Positions 1 through 10,814 of a stretch of DNA of 64,000 bases are shown piece after piece. Below the pieces are notes generated by a model that was given only the letters and a program-made list of their open reading frames with translations, was not told the origin of the DNA and ran no database searches. Numbering within the stretch: the first letter of the stretch is position 1; each line of letters opens with the position of its first letter. The translations under genes were made by a program, and so were the position numbers. Source of the stretch: Phaeosaccion multiseriatum (lineage: Eukaryota; Ochrophyta, other classes); the NCBI GenBank assembly GCA_965112735.1, contig OZ218952.1, positions 310,001 to 374,000 on the forward strand, read 5' to 3'.

Positions 1-1953
1 CATCAAGAATGATCATGATGATAGGCGTCGCACCACCCGCATCCGGTCCCTCCGCCCCCTGGATCAGCGCGAAGGGCCCGTGTTTCAGCGCTCCTCCGCT
101 GTAGCCCTCGGCATGGATGTAGGCCTGGGCGGAGAGAGAGAGAGCGGGCGGGGAGAGGTATGGAACGTCAGCGTGAAGTGGATGGCGGCGGAGGAAGAAG
201 GGGAAGGTGGGTGGAGACAGAGAGTGAATCAGTCATTCAGTCAGTCCTCCCTCCTTCCTTTCCTTTTGTATCACCAACTCCCTTACCATCTCCTTGAGCT
301 TCAGCGCCCCCTCCAGGGCCACGGGCTCAGCATATCCCTTGCCCAGCACAAAGCAGTGCTTCTTATTGACAAGGCGGGCGGCGAGGGCCTTGCATTGGGG
401 CCTCACGCCCATGGCCATGCCGAAGGAGATGGGCAGCCGCTGGAGAGCCTCGAACACAGCGGTGGAGTCGGGTAGCAGCACGTCTAGAGGGGGGGGGTAC
501 ATGAGGAGGAGGAGGAGGAGGAGGAGGAGGAGGAGGAGGAGGAGGAGGAGGAGGAGGAGGAGGAGGAGGAGGAGGAGGAGGAGGAGGAGGGGAGTGGTGG
601 CACTGCTGAGCTTGGGTCTGACACACTCACGAACTTTTCTGAAGCTGTCCCTCACTTCCTTGCTCACTCACTTACACACTCACTCACTCACTCACTCACT
701 CGCTCACTCACCGTAGTCATCTTCTACATCGTTTTTGATTTGCCTGAACCAAAGCGCGAGCAGCGCCAACACAGTCACCTGCAAGAGGGGCCGGGGAGGG
801 GCAGGGGTATGCGTGGGGCGGGGCGACGCACAGAGCGTGAGGGGGTGGGGGGGGTAGGGAGGGAGAGAGAGAGGGAGGGAGGGGGGGAGGGAGGGGGAGA
901 AGATCGAATGTCTGCGGCCTTTGCGGGTGTGTGTGTGGATGGAGCGGGCCTGAGTCCACTAGACAGAGCACTCATTTGCTGCCATTTGACGCACGCGCTC
1001 ACCTGAGTGGTGAAGGCCTTGGTGGAAGCCACACCGGTTTCCCGACCGGCGTTAAGGTACACTCCCAGCTGCGTGGAGCGGGCCACTGCGCTGCCCACAG
1101 CATTGACCACACTCATTCGCGTGACCCCGTGCATCTCCGCGTGCTTCAGAGCCTTAAGAAGGGGGAGGGGAGAGGAGGGGGGAGCGCCTTCGTAAACGGC
1201 GGCTGAGAGGGACACTTCTGTTTTTGCCAAAACACCGCTCACGCACGCATACACACATGCACGCACACACGGACACATGCACGCACACAGACCGACACAC
1301 ACATACACACACACTCATACACACATACATATACATATATATATACATATATATATATTATATATATAATACATATATATACATATATATAATGTATATA
1401 TATATATAACAGAGACCTCCCTCCCTACCTTGAGCACATCTCTCGTCTCTCCGCTCTGCGAAACGACGAGCATGCCCCCGTTACGCACGGGCAAGTCCGA
1501 CGCACGCATCTCTGCCGCATCCATGGCCTGCACCGTCTCCATGGACCCCATCTCCCTCATGAGCTTCGCTCCGTACTGGGCCGCATAGAGGGAGGTCCCG
1601 CACGCAGCGAGGACGAGGTGCTTCATCGGGAGGAGCTTGTCGCGGTGTCTATCGGGCCCGCCGAGGATGACTCGGCCGTCGGAGAGGCGGCCTCCGAAGG
1701 CCAGCGAGCGAGCAATGGCTTCGGGCTGCTGCATGGTTTCCTTAATGGTCCAGTGCGGCCATGGGGCGGGGTCGGTCTCAATCTGGGAAGGGGGTTTCGG
1801 GGGTGGGGGGGATGGGGGGAGGAGGAGGAGGGGGAGTAGGGAGCGTGGTGGAGTGAGCAAGCCGACTCTGACAGCTCCATGACGATAACGAGGAGCAAGA
1901 GGAGGGGGGGAGGGGGAGAAGGAGGAGCAGGAGGAGGAGGAGGAGGAGGAGGA

Positions 1954-1986
<33 letters not shown>

Positions 1987-2005
1987 CAAGAAGAAGAAGA
2001 AGAAG

Positions 2006-2037
<32 letters not shown>

Positions 2038-4268
2038 GGTAGCACACTTACCTTTTGGTCTGGTGCGACCTCGATCCTGCTAATGTCGAGGGAGTGCCCC
2101 TTGTCGCTGATGACTCCGATCTCTCCGTCCTTCATCGCGATGAAGTTCTTGGTGTGGCTGTGTTGCGTTGTGTTGTGTGAAGAGGAGGAGGAGGAGGGTT
2201 GGTGTGTTTGTAAGCGTGGGTGGGTGGGGGCAGTACATATTCACTATGAGCAATGCTTACTCACTATCTCTCCCTCTATCTGCTCCACTCTCCCTCTCTC
2301 CCCTCCCCCCCTTGGCTCCCTTACCGACTGAATGCAGAAGTCTCGGAGGCCACAAACGTGTGGTTCTGCGAGATGCCAATGACCATCGGCGAGCCGTTAC
2401 ACGCCAGCACTATGCGTCCCTCCTTGGACCCCTTCTGCAACACCGCGATGCCCCAGGTGCCATCGCAGCGCTCAAGTGCACGTGCGGTGGCGTCTTTGAG
2501 AGTAATATTGCCTCCTGTCGCCTCCGCCATGTCAAGTTCTTGGCCGATGAGGTGGGCGATGACTTCGGAGTCGGTCTCGCTGCGGAACTCGATGCCCTTG
2601 GCCTTTTTTTTTTGGGGGATTGAAGTGGATGGGTGGGTGGGGAGGGGGGGGGGGGGGGGAGAGGGTTCAAGAGCGACAGGGAGAGGGAAAGGCGCAGCGG
2701 CAGCTAGTCGGTGAAATAGTTGGTGGTACAGCAGTAGCAGGAGGTGCTGTGAGCCAGTCGACAAAAAATGACGTTTCGAGACAAAGCGAAAACAACAAGA
2801 GTCACCGTGACGCAGAAAGGCAGAAGAAAGGAGAGAGCTCCTCCTACTCCTGTTCCTGATCCTCCTCCCCCCCCCTCTCACCCCCTTCCCCCCCCCCTCC
2901 CCTCCCCCCCCTCCCCTCGTCCTGACGCCCCATAGGCCTCACGACCTACCTCCAACGCCTCCCGGAGCTCAGCGGCGTTGTTGATGGTCCCATTGTGCAC
3001 GAGGGCGATGCGGTTGCCGTAGTCCATGTGTGGATGCGCGTTTTTGTCGGTCTTTCCGCCGTGCGTGGCCCACCGCGTGTGGGCAATGCCGATGGAATGA
3101 TTAGCGTGCTGGCCGCTGTTTTGCTGCAAAGGGAGGGGGAGAGGGGGGAGGGTGGGGGGATATGAGCTCGAGATGAGGGGCGAGGACTGGACGGGGGTGG
3201 GGGGGCGGGATGAACCAAGGAAAAGGGGCGGTCTCGGCTGGAGCGTTGCTCTCTCCTGGCGACGGTCTTGGTATCGCTATTGTTCTCCTGCTGAGGTGGC
3301 CCCTCACTTCCCTCCTTTCTCCCTTCTCTCCCTCTCTTCTCTCTCCCTCCCTCCCTCCCTCTGACCTTGAGGAAGGAGAAAGAGTCGGAGGTATCCTTGG
3401 AAGCGTACTTGGTGACCAGCACTTTGCTGTCCTCGTCCACTGTGGCCAGCCCGGCGGAGTCGTAGCCCCTGTTACGTAGGATGCTGAGGCCCTCCAGGAG
3501 GTAGAAGTGTGCATCGGAAGAGGTACTGGGGTAGGCGGAGGGTGGAAGGGAACGGAGGGGCGAAGGGAAGGGCATTGGTATATGCATCGCGAAGAAAAGC
3601 AAGGGGCGGCGGATGCGTATAAGAAGGCGCGAGAAGAGATGGAGAGGGGTGTCAGGGTTATGAGAAGGGGTCCTCCTTGGCAGAGGGGCACATGGGCGTT
3701 AAACGTATAATAGGTCCAGAACGGTTTACAAAAAGTGTATGGCGTGTGCGATATGTTGAGAAAGGAGACGGTTCAAGCTTGAAGAGGGAAGGATATGAAT
3801 AAGACCGGAGGACGCTCGAGTGACTCACCCCACGACTCCAACGATGCCACACGCTTCGACTTGGTCCTTCTCGGCGGCCACCCCAACGGCGGCCGCTGCG
3901 GCAGTCGCAGCCCCCACACCGAGCCAGTTTCGCCACCCACTGCTGCCGCTGCTGCCTCTATTATGACTGCCTCTGCTCCTCTTTCCCGACCCCCCCCCCG
4001 AATTTGTTCTATAACTTGTTGTGCTGCAGGAGAGACTCCGCGCTGAAGCCGTGGTGGCTCTGTGCAACCAACGCTGTCTTCCCTCCCGGGCTCCCCGAGA
4101 CAGAAAACTGAAGCTTCTGCAGTCGCTGCGGCAGTTGTGAGCCTCAGCCGCTTTCCCTTGGGCTGCCGAGGCGGAGGCTGCTGCCCATGTTCCCTGGTAC
4201 CTGCCGACTGCCGTTGATGCGGCCGCCACCCTGCGTACCCCCGAGCTCCTCAGCAGCACTTGGCTCAT
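1..4268 (-). CDS. GFAT: glutamine-fructose-6-phosphate aminotransferase (isomerising), 3' end outside window
   Basis: Makes glucosamine-6-phosphate from fructose-6-phosphate and glutamine, the first step of the hexosamine pathway. Ten exons on the minus strand, all GT-AG and phase-consistent: 4268-3829, 3525-3366, 3123-2950, 2602-2325, 2157-2052, 1782-1429, 1152-1003, 778-712, 483-287 and 124 to beyond 1. The class II amidotransferase domain begins at Cys140 (CGIVGVVG) and carries [11 protein letters not shown] and [11 protein letters not shown]. Two SIS domains follow, with [23 protein letters not shown] and STKAFTTQ; the last visible exon reads [20 protein letters not shown]. The C-terminal tail is missing only because the window ends. 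The start is the ATG at 4268; an upstream in-frame ATG at 4397 is less likely. About 139 residues, rich in Ser, Arg and Ala, precede the catalytic Cys, which is normally residue 2 (see findings). Its start lies about 200 bp from a divergent plus-strand gene. Confidence 0.93.
508..591. repeat. (GGA)n array in GFAT intron 8
   Basis: Uninterrupted GGA triplets next to the acceptor of GFAT exon 9. In translation it gives poly-Arg, poly-Leu or poly-Pro frames, which are not genes. Confidence 0.95.
1316..1412. repeat. AT-rich TATA/CATA repeat in GFAT intron 6
   Basis: Alternating TA with CATA variants, about 95 bp, beside a CA-rich stretch, in the intron between exons 1429 and 1152. Confidence 0.9.
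1919..2036. repeat. GGA/GAA triplet arrays in GFAT intron 5
   Basis: Two adjoining triplet arrays, GGA then GAA. They end a few bases from the exon 5 donor at 2051. Confidence 0.9.
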
Positions 4269-4466
4269 CCTGCAAGACTTCCTGCTCCCCTGAGAGCGGC
4301 ACTCTTGCACACTGTTGTGGGGTGCAAGGATTTTTCTTTCTTTCTTTCTGCCTATGCAGCAGAAGGAAACAGTGTGGCAGAAACAGATCGTCGCCATGAA
4401 AAGACGTTGGTGCTTCGACTGGGTGGGTGCTCACTTCAGGGGCGGGTCGGCGCGTGTGTGCAGACT
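4269..4466. promoter_or_regulatory. short divergent intergenic region between GFAT and coiled-coil gene
   Basis: About 200 bp separates the minus-strand GFAT ATG (4268) from the plus-strand ATG at 4467. If both starts are right, the two genes share a bidirectional promoter. No TATA box is evident. This is inferred from gene layout only. Confidence 0.4.
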
Positions 4467-5402
4467 ATGGATGTGTATGGAGCGCAGCAACGGGAGCTTG
4501 TGCAGCAGTTCTTTGCCCAGCACAACCTGCCAGCCTTGCACATTCCAGACGCAGCAGCAGCAGCAGGAGCAGCAGATGCAGCCGACGCTCCTTGGACTCC
4601 TGAGCAGCTCCGCGAAGGCATTGCCGCTGTGTTGGACCTGATTGAGAATGAGGACAGGGGGGCTGTGGTGAGGAACGAACGCGTGAGGCTGAGGGGAGAG
4701 GTGGACAAGAAGGTGGCCGAGCTTGCTCAGCTGCAGGTGCGTCTCGCGAGGGTCAAGCAGCAGGCCAAGGAGGAGGAGGAATTGGAGAGGAGAAGAACGC
4801 TCACAGAGGGGGCGGCCGTGCGGCAAGCAATGGGCCTCTTGGAGGACATTAAGCATCGCATCGAGGAGGATGCGGAGTCGTGGTGAGTCTCTGGGAGACA
4901 AGAGGAGGTGCCGGTTGGGCCCGAGTAGGGCACGCCCACAGTGCTTGGCTACAGCGAGGAACTAGGGAAGTGCGCGCTCGAGCTCAACAGCCTTATCCAG
5001 CAGAGGGAGGCCTTGCATGTCGAGACTGGGGAGTCTACACGGCATTACCCATACCCCGAGCGAAAACCGAGGAGCGCTGAGCCTAACAGGTGGGGGAGAC
5101 CGAGGAGCTGTGCATTTCTTCCACTGAGCCCCTTGCTCCAGAGAGAGAGAGAGAGGGAGGGGGGGGGGGGCGGCTTCTCGCGTCTGGGAAACGTAAAGAA
5201 CTCTCATCACTCCCCGTCTTACTGGGGAAGGCAAAGAAAGGGCCCTCTCGCCTCCTGTGGCACTGCTGCCTGCATAGGCACGGCCCCGGCTGAGGCTGAG
5301 AGCGGGCCGGCCACCGGGAGCGCACGCCCCTCTTTCCGCAGAGCCGCATGTGGAGGACCCCGGACCAAGTGCGGGTGTGTTCGTGAGTGCCTCCATCACT
5401 AG
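4467..5402 (+). CDS. small coiled-coil protein, unidentified; 3' structure uncertain
   Basis: Not recognised. ATG at 4467 starts MDVYGAQQRELVQQFFAQHN, followed by an Ala-rich stretch and then a charged helical region (WTPEQLREGIAAVLDLIE, and later KKVAELAQLQVRLARVKQQ) that looks like coiled coil. Exon 1 runs to 4882 with donor GTGAGT. The only nearby acceptor that keeps the helical frame is at 4954, so exon 2 starts at 4955 and reads EELGKCALELNSLIQQREAL. Beyond about 5088 there is a possible donor (GTGGGG) and a possible acceptor at about 5340, so the true C-terminus is unresolved; the unspliced frame stops at 5402. The pattern weakly recalls centrosome or adhesion coiled-coil proteins such as SSX2IP/ADIP, which is only a guess. 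It is convergent with the Nbp35 gene. Confidence 0.5.
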
Positions 5403-5984
5403 GAGGGAACTTCGAAGTCGGCAAGACGGTATACCGTATGGGACCATCAGCAGCCCCGGGGCAGGACACCACGGGTAGCCCCTGGTCACATGCCCCTCCC
5501 TTCCCACCGCCCCCTCCCCGTCTAGGGAAAGGCCTGGTAATATATGCTGTGTGGTCGGGTTGCTCGCTTTGGGTGGAAGCAGTCGTGGAATGCAGGCAGA
5601 GATGGACTTGCTAAACAAAACATGCTTTTTATACGATAAGGGGAGCAACATGCCCGACGTTGTGTGTCGCACACAGCACTGTATGGCACGCATCACCTCT
5701 GCGCTTCGCAGTGTCCATCCGTTCCCCCCGCCCCATCTACCCAACGAAGGAGCCAAGTCGAGCCCTGTCCTGCCTGGCTCCCTCCCCTCCACCGTCTGCT
5801 ATCAGACGCAGCTCGAGGGCGTACAGTTACTCACTCACGAGCGAGCACCCTCCTTTGTCAATTCCTTGGAGCTCCTCCATGCGTCTGCTGCTCGTACTAC
5901 ACAGGCGTCTCATCTGCTCCTCTGCAGGACCAGGACCTTGTTGCTTCTACATACAGGCACTTGCAAACGATTCGAGTCGCCCAC
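5403..5984. other. intergenic, convergent 3' flanks
   Basis: Lies between the end of the coiled-coil gene and the Nbp35 stop codon. Open frames here show no recognisable protein. It probably holds the two facing 3' untranslated regions. Confidence 0.5.
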
Positions 5985-8312
5985 TCACGACTCCATGGCA
6001 GTGCTTGTACCCTCAGCCCCTCCGTTGCTCTCCTGCTGCTGTTCAGCTCTGAGAGCCGCTCTACTCGCCTCCGTCCTCTCCGCCGACGCCTCAATCTCCG
6101 ACACGACGCGATTGAAGGGCGCCGCTGCCGGAGAGTCTGCAAAGTCCTCCACAAAGGACCGCCCTTCCTCGCACGCCTTGAGGAGGTTGGGGTCCAGCGG
6201 TACGTGACCCAAGTACGGTGCCCCGGCCTTGTCCGCCATGCCCCTTGGCCCGCTTCCAAAGGCGGGGAACACATCTACGCACGCAAGATACTTGAGAACT
6301 TCGGGGGCTTGTTTGGCGAGACAGGCCATGACCTCTGCCGACTTGTCGCTACCGGTGGACGGGTCCTTGAAGCTCAGACCCTGCACGGGCACTTGGAGAC
6401 CGCTCATGTTCTCCACCACGCCCAGCACGGGGATGGACTGTTTTGTTTTTGTTTTTCCGCGAGGGGGAGGGGGAGGCGCAAGCAAGCCAAAAAGATGAGT
6501 GACCAACATCCCTTCCCTTCGAAGCAGGCATCAAGAGAGCAAGGGGCGGACGCTGCTGCTCTACTTTTCATTCTGATCGAATCCCCCTACCACTGCTAAG
6601 GTACTGTACTGACCGTCTTTTTGCAAAAGTTGAGCTCCTTTCGCACATCCGCCATGGCCACTTCCTGCGGAGTGGTGACGATGACAGCGCCGTCAACATT
6701 GCTGCAACCCTTGAGATATTGCACCATGCTGATGTGCTCGTCGCTCGTGCCGGGGGGCGTGTCGATGATGAGGTAGTCAAGCTGGCCCCAGTCGACGTCG
6801 GTCAGGAACTGTTGGGAGGAGAGGAGAGGAGAGGAGAGGAAAGGTTGCGGCGGGGGAGGAAGTTGGTTGATTTCAAAGGAGGGCACGGCGAGGGAGAGCA
6901 ATGGTCGCATGGTCTTTATCCCTTGCATGCCCCTTACTCTTGTCAAGGGAAGGAAGACCCACACAGGCGACCAACCAAAGCAACACACTCTGCTGCGAAG
7001 ACGACCATCACCACACCTACCTGCTTGATGAGACCGTTCTTACGAGGCCCCCTCCAAATGACAGCGTCGTCCTGCTTGGGCAGCATGAAGCCCACAGACA
7101 TGACCCCCAAGTTGTCCTCCTACACATGTTGAGCGCACATGGGACAATAATTGGAATTGTTACGTAACACGGTGTAACACACACGTAATGTTGGAAATAT
7201 GGGAGCATGAAGCCCACAGACATGACCCCCAAGTTGTCCTCCTACACATGTTGAGCGCCGCAACAAACGATACGTAGAGAGGTGATTGGGAGGAGTGGCT
7301 GAGCCCCATTGACACTCGTCACTGATTGTACCCCGAGTGTAGGGGGAGTGATTGTCGAGTGGTGTGTTGGTTGGGTGTTGAGGAGTGGGGATAAGCGGAG
7401 AGGAGGAGTAGCTCAAACAGTTTGGAACATGAAGTATGTTTCACCACCACTTACCACGTACACAGGGCTCCAGCCCGATGCGCTCTGATGCACCTCCTGC
7501 CCGCTCAGGCCCAGCATGCGGGGCACTGACGGGCCGCAAATATCCACGTCCAGCAGCCCCACTTGCTTGCCTCGCCCCGCTAGAGCGAAGGCTAGCTGAC
7601 ACGAAAACGTGCTCTGCAAGGATGGAGGGGGGTGCAGGGGGCAGATTTGTCAGGGCGGAATTTTTGGTCAGGGGCCGCTGGCTCGAAGTGACACGGAGCC
7701 CACTGACTGACTGACTGACTGACTGTCTGGTCTGCCTGAGAGATTGTACTATTTTTCTGGGGGTCTGAGTGTTTATAGTCCGACCGATTGACAGACTGCC
7801 TCACTGCCTGACTGAATGCCTTGGATGCAAAAAAAGAGAGAGTGGAGGTGCTCGTGGCGCCCATGAGCGAGGACGGGACTAGTAGGCACGCGAAGGACCC
7901 AGCACTTCAATGTGATGCCTGCAGTGCCGATTCCCGATCATGCTGCCTGCCGAGTCTCACCTTGCCAACGCCCCCCTTGCCGGAGAGGACGAGGATGGTG
8001 TGCTTGACGTCTCCCAGCTTTTGCGCCACCGCTCCGACAGCTGCGAGTGAGACGGGTAGGGGAAGACGCGTCAGTAGCATGCTCTCCACAAAGAGGGAGC
8101 GGGGTAAGGGGCTGCGGAGGCCGCAGAGGGTGGACGAGGCTGTGTGCGGGGGGAAACACACCTGGATCGGGCTTGGCCGCTTCTCCCGAAGCGCAGGCCT
8201 TCTGATTGGGGCAGCCTGCGCAAGCGCTGGCCTTTCCCGCCTCCTGGGAGGAAGGGCCCACGCATCCCTCGTTTGCGTCCTTGGGCACTGCTGCTTGACC
8301 TTGGCCACTCAT
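5985..8312 (-). CDS. NBP35: cytosolic Fe-S cluster assembly scaffold Nbp35 (Mrp/NBP35 ATPase)
   Basis: P-loop ATPase scaffold that assembles [4Fe-4S] clusters for cytosolic and nuclear proteins. Six exons: 8312-8162, 8040-7961, 7613-7455, 7119-7021, 6808-6614 and 6437-5985 (stop), giving 378 residues. The N-terminal ferredoxin-like Cys motif is intact, with one Cys followed 14 residues later by [10 protein letters not shown]. Next come the deviant Walker A ([15 protein letters not shown]), the [10 protein letters not shown] motif, the [10 protein letters not shown] segment, [13 protein letters not shown] and [12 protein letters not shown]. The C-terminal CPxC seen in yeast and human Nbp35 is replaced by VPVQ; instead there is Cys-x13-Cys about 30 residues further on, as I recall for plant NBP35. 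A 55-bp piece of exon 4 is duplicated in intron 3. The start is the first ATG before the Cys motif, 208 bp from the divergent DCTN5 start. Confidence 0.93.
7082..7258. repeat. 55-bp perfect direct duplication of exon 4 edge within Nbp35 intron 3
   Basis: Positions 7082-7136 and 7204-7258 are identical. The first copy includes the 5' part of Nbp35 exon 4 and its acceptor. The second lies in intron 3 and keeps the same acceptor but not the rest of the exon. Confidence 0.9.
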
Positions 8313-8520
8313 CGTCGAGGAAATTTGATGGGCCGCTGGCTGCCACTCTCCCCGCCCGCTCTTCTGATACTGCTGCTACTCTTAAAGGGCCTCCTCCTTT
8401 CTCCGACCCGCTGCTACTGCGATGTTGCTATTTGCGGCTTCGGCTTTGATCATTTCTAGCTACACGTGTTAGTGCTCCAAAGGACTCACAAGTTTCAGCA
8501 GCAGGCAGCCTGGTAAGAGC
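8313..8520. promoter_or_regulatory. bidirectional intergenic region NBP35 / DCTN5
   Basis: 208 bp between two divergent start codons, so both promoters must sit here or in the 5' leaders. No TATA box or other recognised motif is obvious. Confidence 0.5.
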
Positions 8521-9555
8521 ATGGAGCCCCCGCCGCTTCGGTACAAGGAGGACGAATATATTCGCACGTCCACGAGTAATCTCATTAGTCGCGGTGCTAT
8601 CGTGCATGGCTCGCAGAATGTCGCGGTCAAGGGCAAGGTGAGGGAGACCAAATGAAGAGGCGCGCAGTACATGGCCTTTCCGCCTACAACATACCTGGTC
8701 AGTCCTTTTGATTGTGTATGGTGACCAGCCACCCCCTTCCCCCCGCAGAGCATCATTATGGGCGGCGCTGTTGTCCGCGGCGATCTCGCGAAGGTCCAGA
8801 TCGGGAGGTTCTGTGCCGTTGCCGAGGGCGCTGTGCTGCACCCCGCGTACGTCTTGGAGCGAGAACAAGTAGCCGAAGGTAGGTGTACCTGATTGATTTG
8901 GCATAACATGATGCCTGTTCAGTCGGCCTGACCCTCCACTCGTGTGCCCCCGCTCCCCCCAACGACACGCTCCAAATGTGCAGGAGGCGAGCAGCAGCAG
9001 GGGCAGCAGCGCAAGTGTCGCTTCATACCCCTCACCGTCGGCAGCTACACTCACATTGGGTGCAACAGCGTGGTGCAGGCGGCTTGGGTAGGCAGCTTTG
9101 TGCGCATCGGCAACGACTGCGTCATTGGTCCCAACAGTGTCATCCGCGACAACTGCTCCCTGGAGGACGGCTGCGTACTGGCGGCGGGAGCGGTGGTGCC
9201 ACCCTTTACCGTGGTGAGGGGCACGCCAGGCAGGCTCTGCGAGGACATGCCAGAGGGCACCCCCATGATTCACAAGGAGGACGCTGTGGCTTTTTTCCAG
9301 CGCTTCGTGCCCTTCTCGCAGCCGGCGGGGGGGGAGGGGGAAGCAGAGGTGGAGGACGGCGCGGCGGTGAGCTGCTGTTGGCTGTGCGTGGACTCGCCCG
9401 TGGTGACGAGGTTTCGCCCCTGCGGATGTGCAGTGGCCTGCCGTCCGTGCTCGCAGCTCCTTTGGGGCTCGAAAAGGGGCTGCCCCATCTGTCAAGCCTC
9501 CATAGAGAGTGTAGGCCCAAGTGACCCTGACGAGGACGAAGACTTGTTCGGCTGA
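8521..9555 (+). CDS. DCTN5: dynactin subunit 5 (p25) with C-terminal RING-like zinc finger
   Basis: p25 caps the pointed end of the dynactin complex and helps choose dynein cargo. Exons 8521-8637, 8749-8878 and 8984-9555 give 272 residues. The N-terminus follows DCTN5 closely (YKEDEYIRTSTSNLISRG, then HGSQNVAVKGK). Left-handed beta-helix hexapeptides follow: IIMGGAVVRGDLAKVQIGRF, THIGCNSVVQAAWVGSFVRI, VIGPNSVIRDN and VVPPFTVVRGTPGRL. Animal DCTN5 is about 180 residues and ends shortly after this. Here about 75 residues are added, containing at residues 214-252 a C-x2-C-x11-C-x-C-x3-C-x2-C-x10-C-x2-C finger ending CPIC, then an acidic tail EDEDLFG. No intron separates the finger from the p25 body: both lie in exon 3 in one open frame. 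Confidence 0.92.
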
Positions 9556-9694
9556 GACGCAGACAGAGAGAGAGACAGAGAAACAGAGAGAGAGAGAGAG
9601 AGCGACCTTCTGCGTGAGCTGAGAGGAAGAGAGAGATGGAGACCATCTGCACGAGCTGAGAGAGAAACACAGAGAGATGGCGACCTTCTGCGTG

Positions 9695-9725
<31 letters not shown>

Positions 9726-10814
9726 CTAGCGATCTTCTGCGCGAGCTGAGAGAGAACTGAGAGAGTCAGCGACCTTCCCCCGGGTCAGAGCGCGAGCTGA
9801 GAGAGAGAGAGTCCGCGAACTTCCCCCAGATGAGAGGGCGAGAGTCAGCGACGTCCCCCCCGGATCAGAGCGCAGCTGAGAGAGAGACGAGAGAGAGGGA
9901 AAGCCAGCGGCCTTCCCCCAGATGAGAGCACGAGCGGAGAGAGAGAGAGAGAAAGAGAGAGCGGGAGAGCCAGCGACCTTCCAGATGAGAGCGCGAGCAT
10001 GATGCCCCCCGACACTCATATGAGCTGGCGTGGCTGGGCATGGTTGCGAAGATGCACCAGTCTTTGAGGCGGCCGCTGTCGAGCAGCAACAGAGCAACGA
10101 GACTTGCTCTCTCTGCTGCTGCTGCTGCTCCAGTTGGCCCTGAGTCTCTGACGCGAGGGACCACCCTCCCTTTGCCACGCGGACCGCTTGCGGCGCCCCC
10201 CCCCCCTCGAGGAGGAGATTGTGCGTCGCGACACGGACGACGACCACCTGTGGAGCGCTGTTAGGACTGGACCTAAGGCGGCAGTTTTAGGCTCCACACC
10301 GCCCGTCGAAAGAGGACTGGCACTGACTTGACTGCCCAAGCGGAAAGGGGGGGAAGGCTTTGTGCAATGTCAGGGTCTAGCCTTGAGAAGTCATTTTGGT
10401 TCAGGAATAGCAGTTCACGAACGTACTTGACAGAAGGGGGGGGGGGGGGGTAGAGTAAAGCGAGTCGGCGCGCACCGGTTCCGTATGATGAATAAAGTCC
10501 AGGCGCTTATAATGGCCTGAAAGGAAAGGGGCCGCTCTCTGCCCTGCCCTCAGGGGGTTGAGACCGGAAAGGTCCAGGTACTCACTCGCTCACAAAACCA
10601 ACTTTCCTTTCATTATGTTTATCACTTGTTCCTCAACCGCACAAGGTGCCCCCCCCCCCCGCCCTCCCTTATCTATGTTTGTCAATGTAAATACATGGAT
10701 TGAATATACCCGCCTGTAGTTTGTAATGCAAATACATGGATGGAATATATGTACATGCCCCCGTAGAACAAAATTAAAAAGTACCTCATGTGTCCTGTCC
10801 TGCCCCGCCTGGCC
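9556..10814. repeat. GA-rich minisatellite and gene-free spacer
   Basis: From about 9590 to 10010 a degenerate 35-60 bp unit recurs roughly ten times. It joins a core close to GCGACCTTC to a purine run made of GAGAGA and GAGCTGAGAG. The rest of the spacer holds a G run at 10438-10451 and, at about 10683-10750, two copies of a T/A-rich motif containing AAATACATGGAT. No coding exon was found. Confidence 0.7.

Noticed and set aside
294-716. ORFs with long poly-Arg, poly-Leu or poly-Pro runs (also at 1778-2331 and 36685-37376)
   Set aside because: They are six-frame translations of GGA, GAA and TAG triplet arrays inside introns of GFAT and myosin.
9559-10247. Minus-strand ORFs with LSLSARAL repeats after DCTN5
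   Set aside because: They come from the GA-rich minisatellite and have no splice context or domain.
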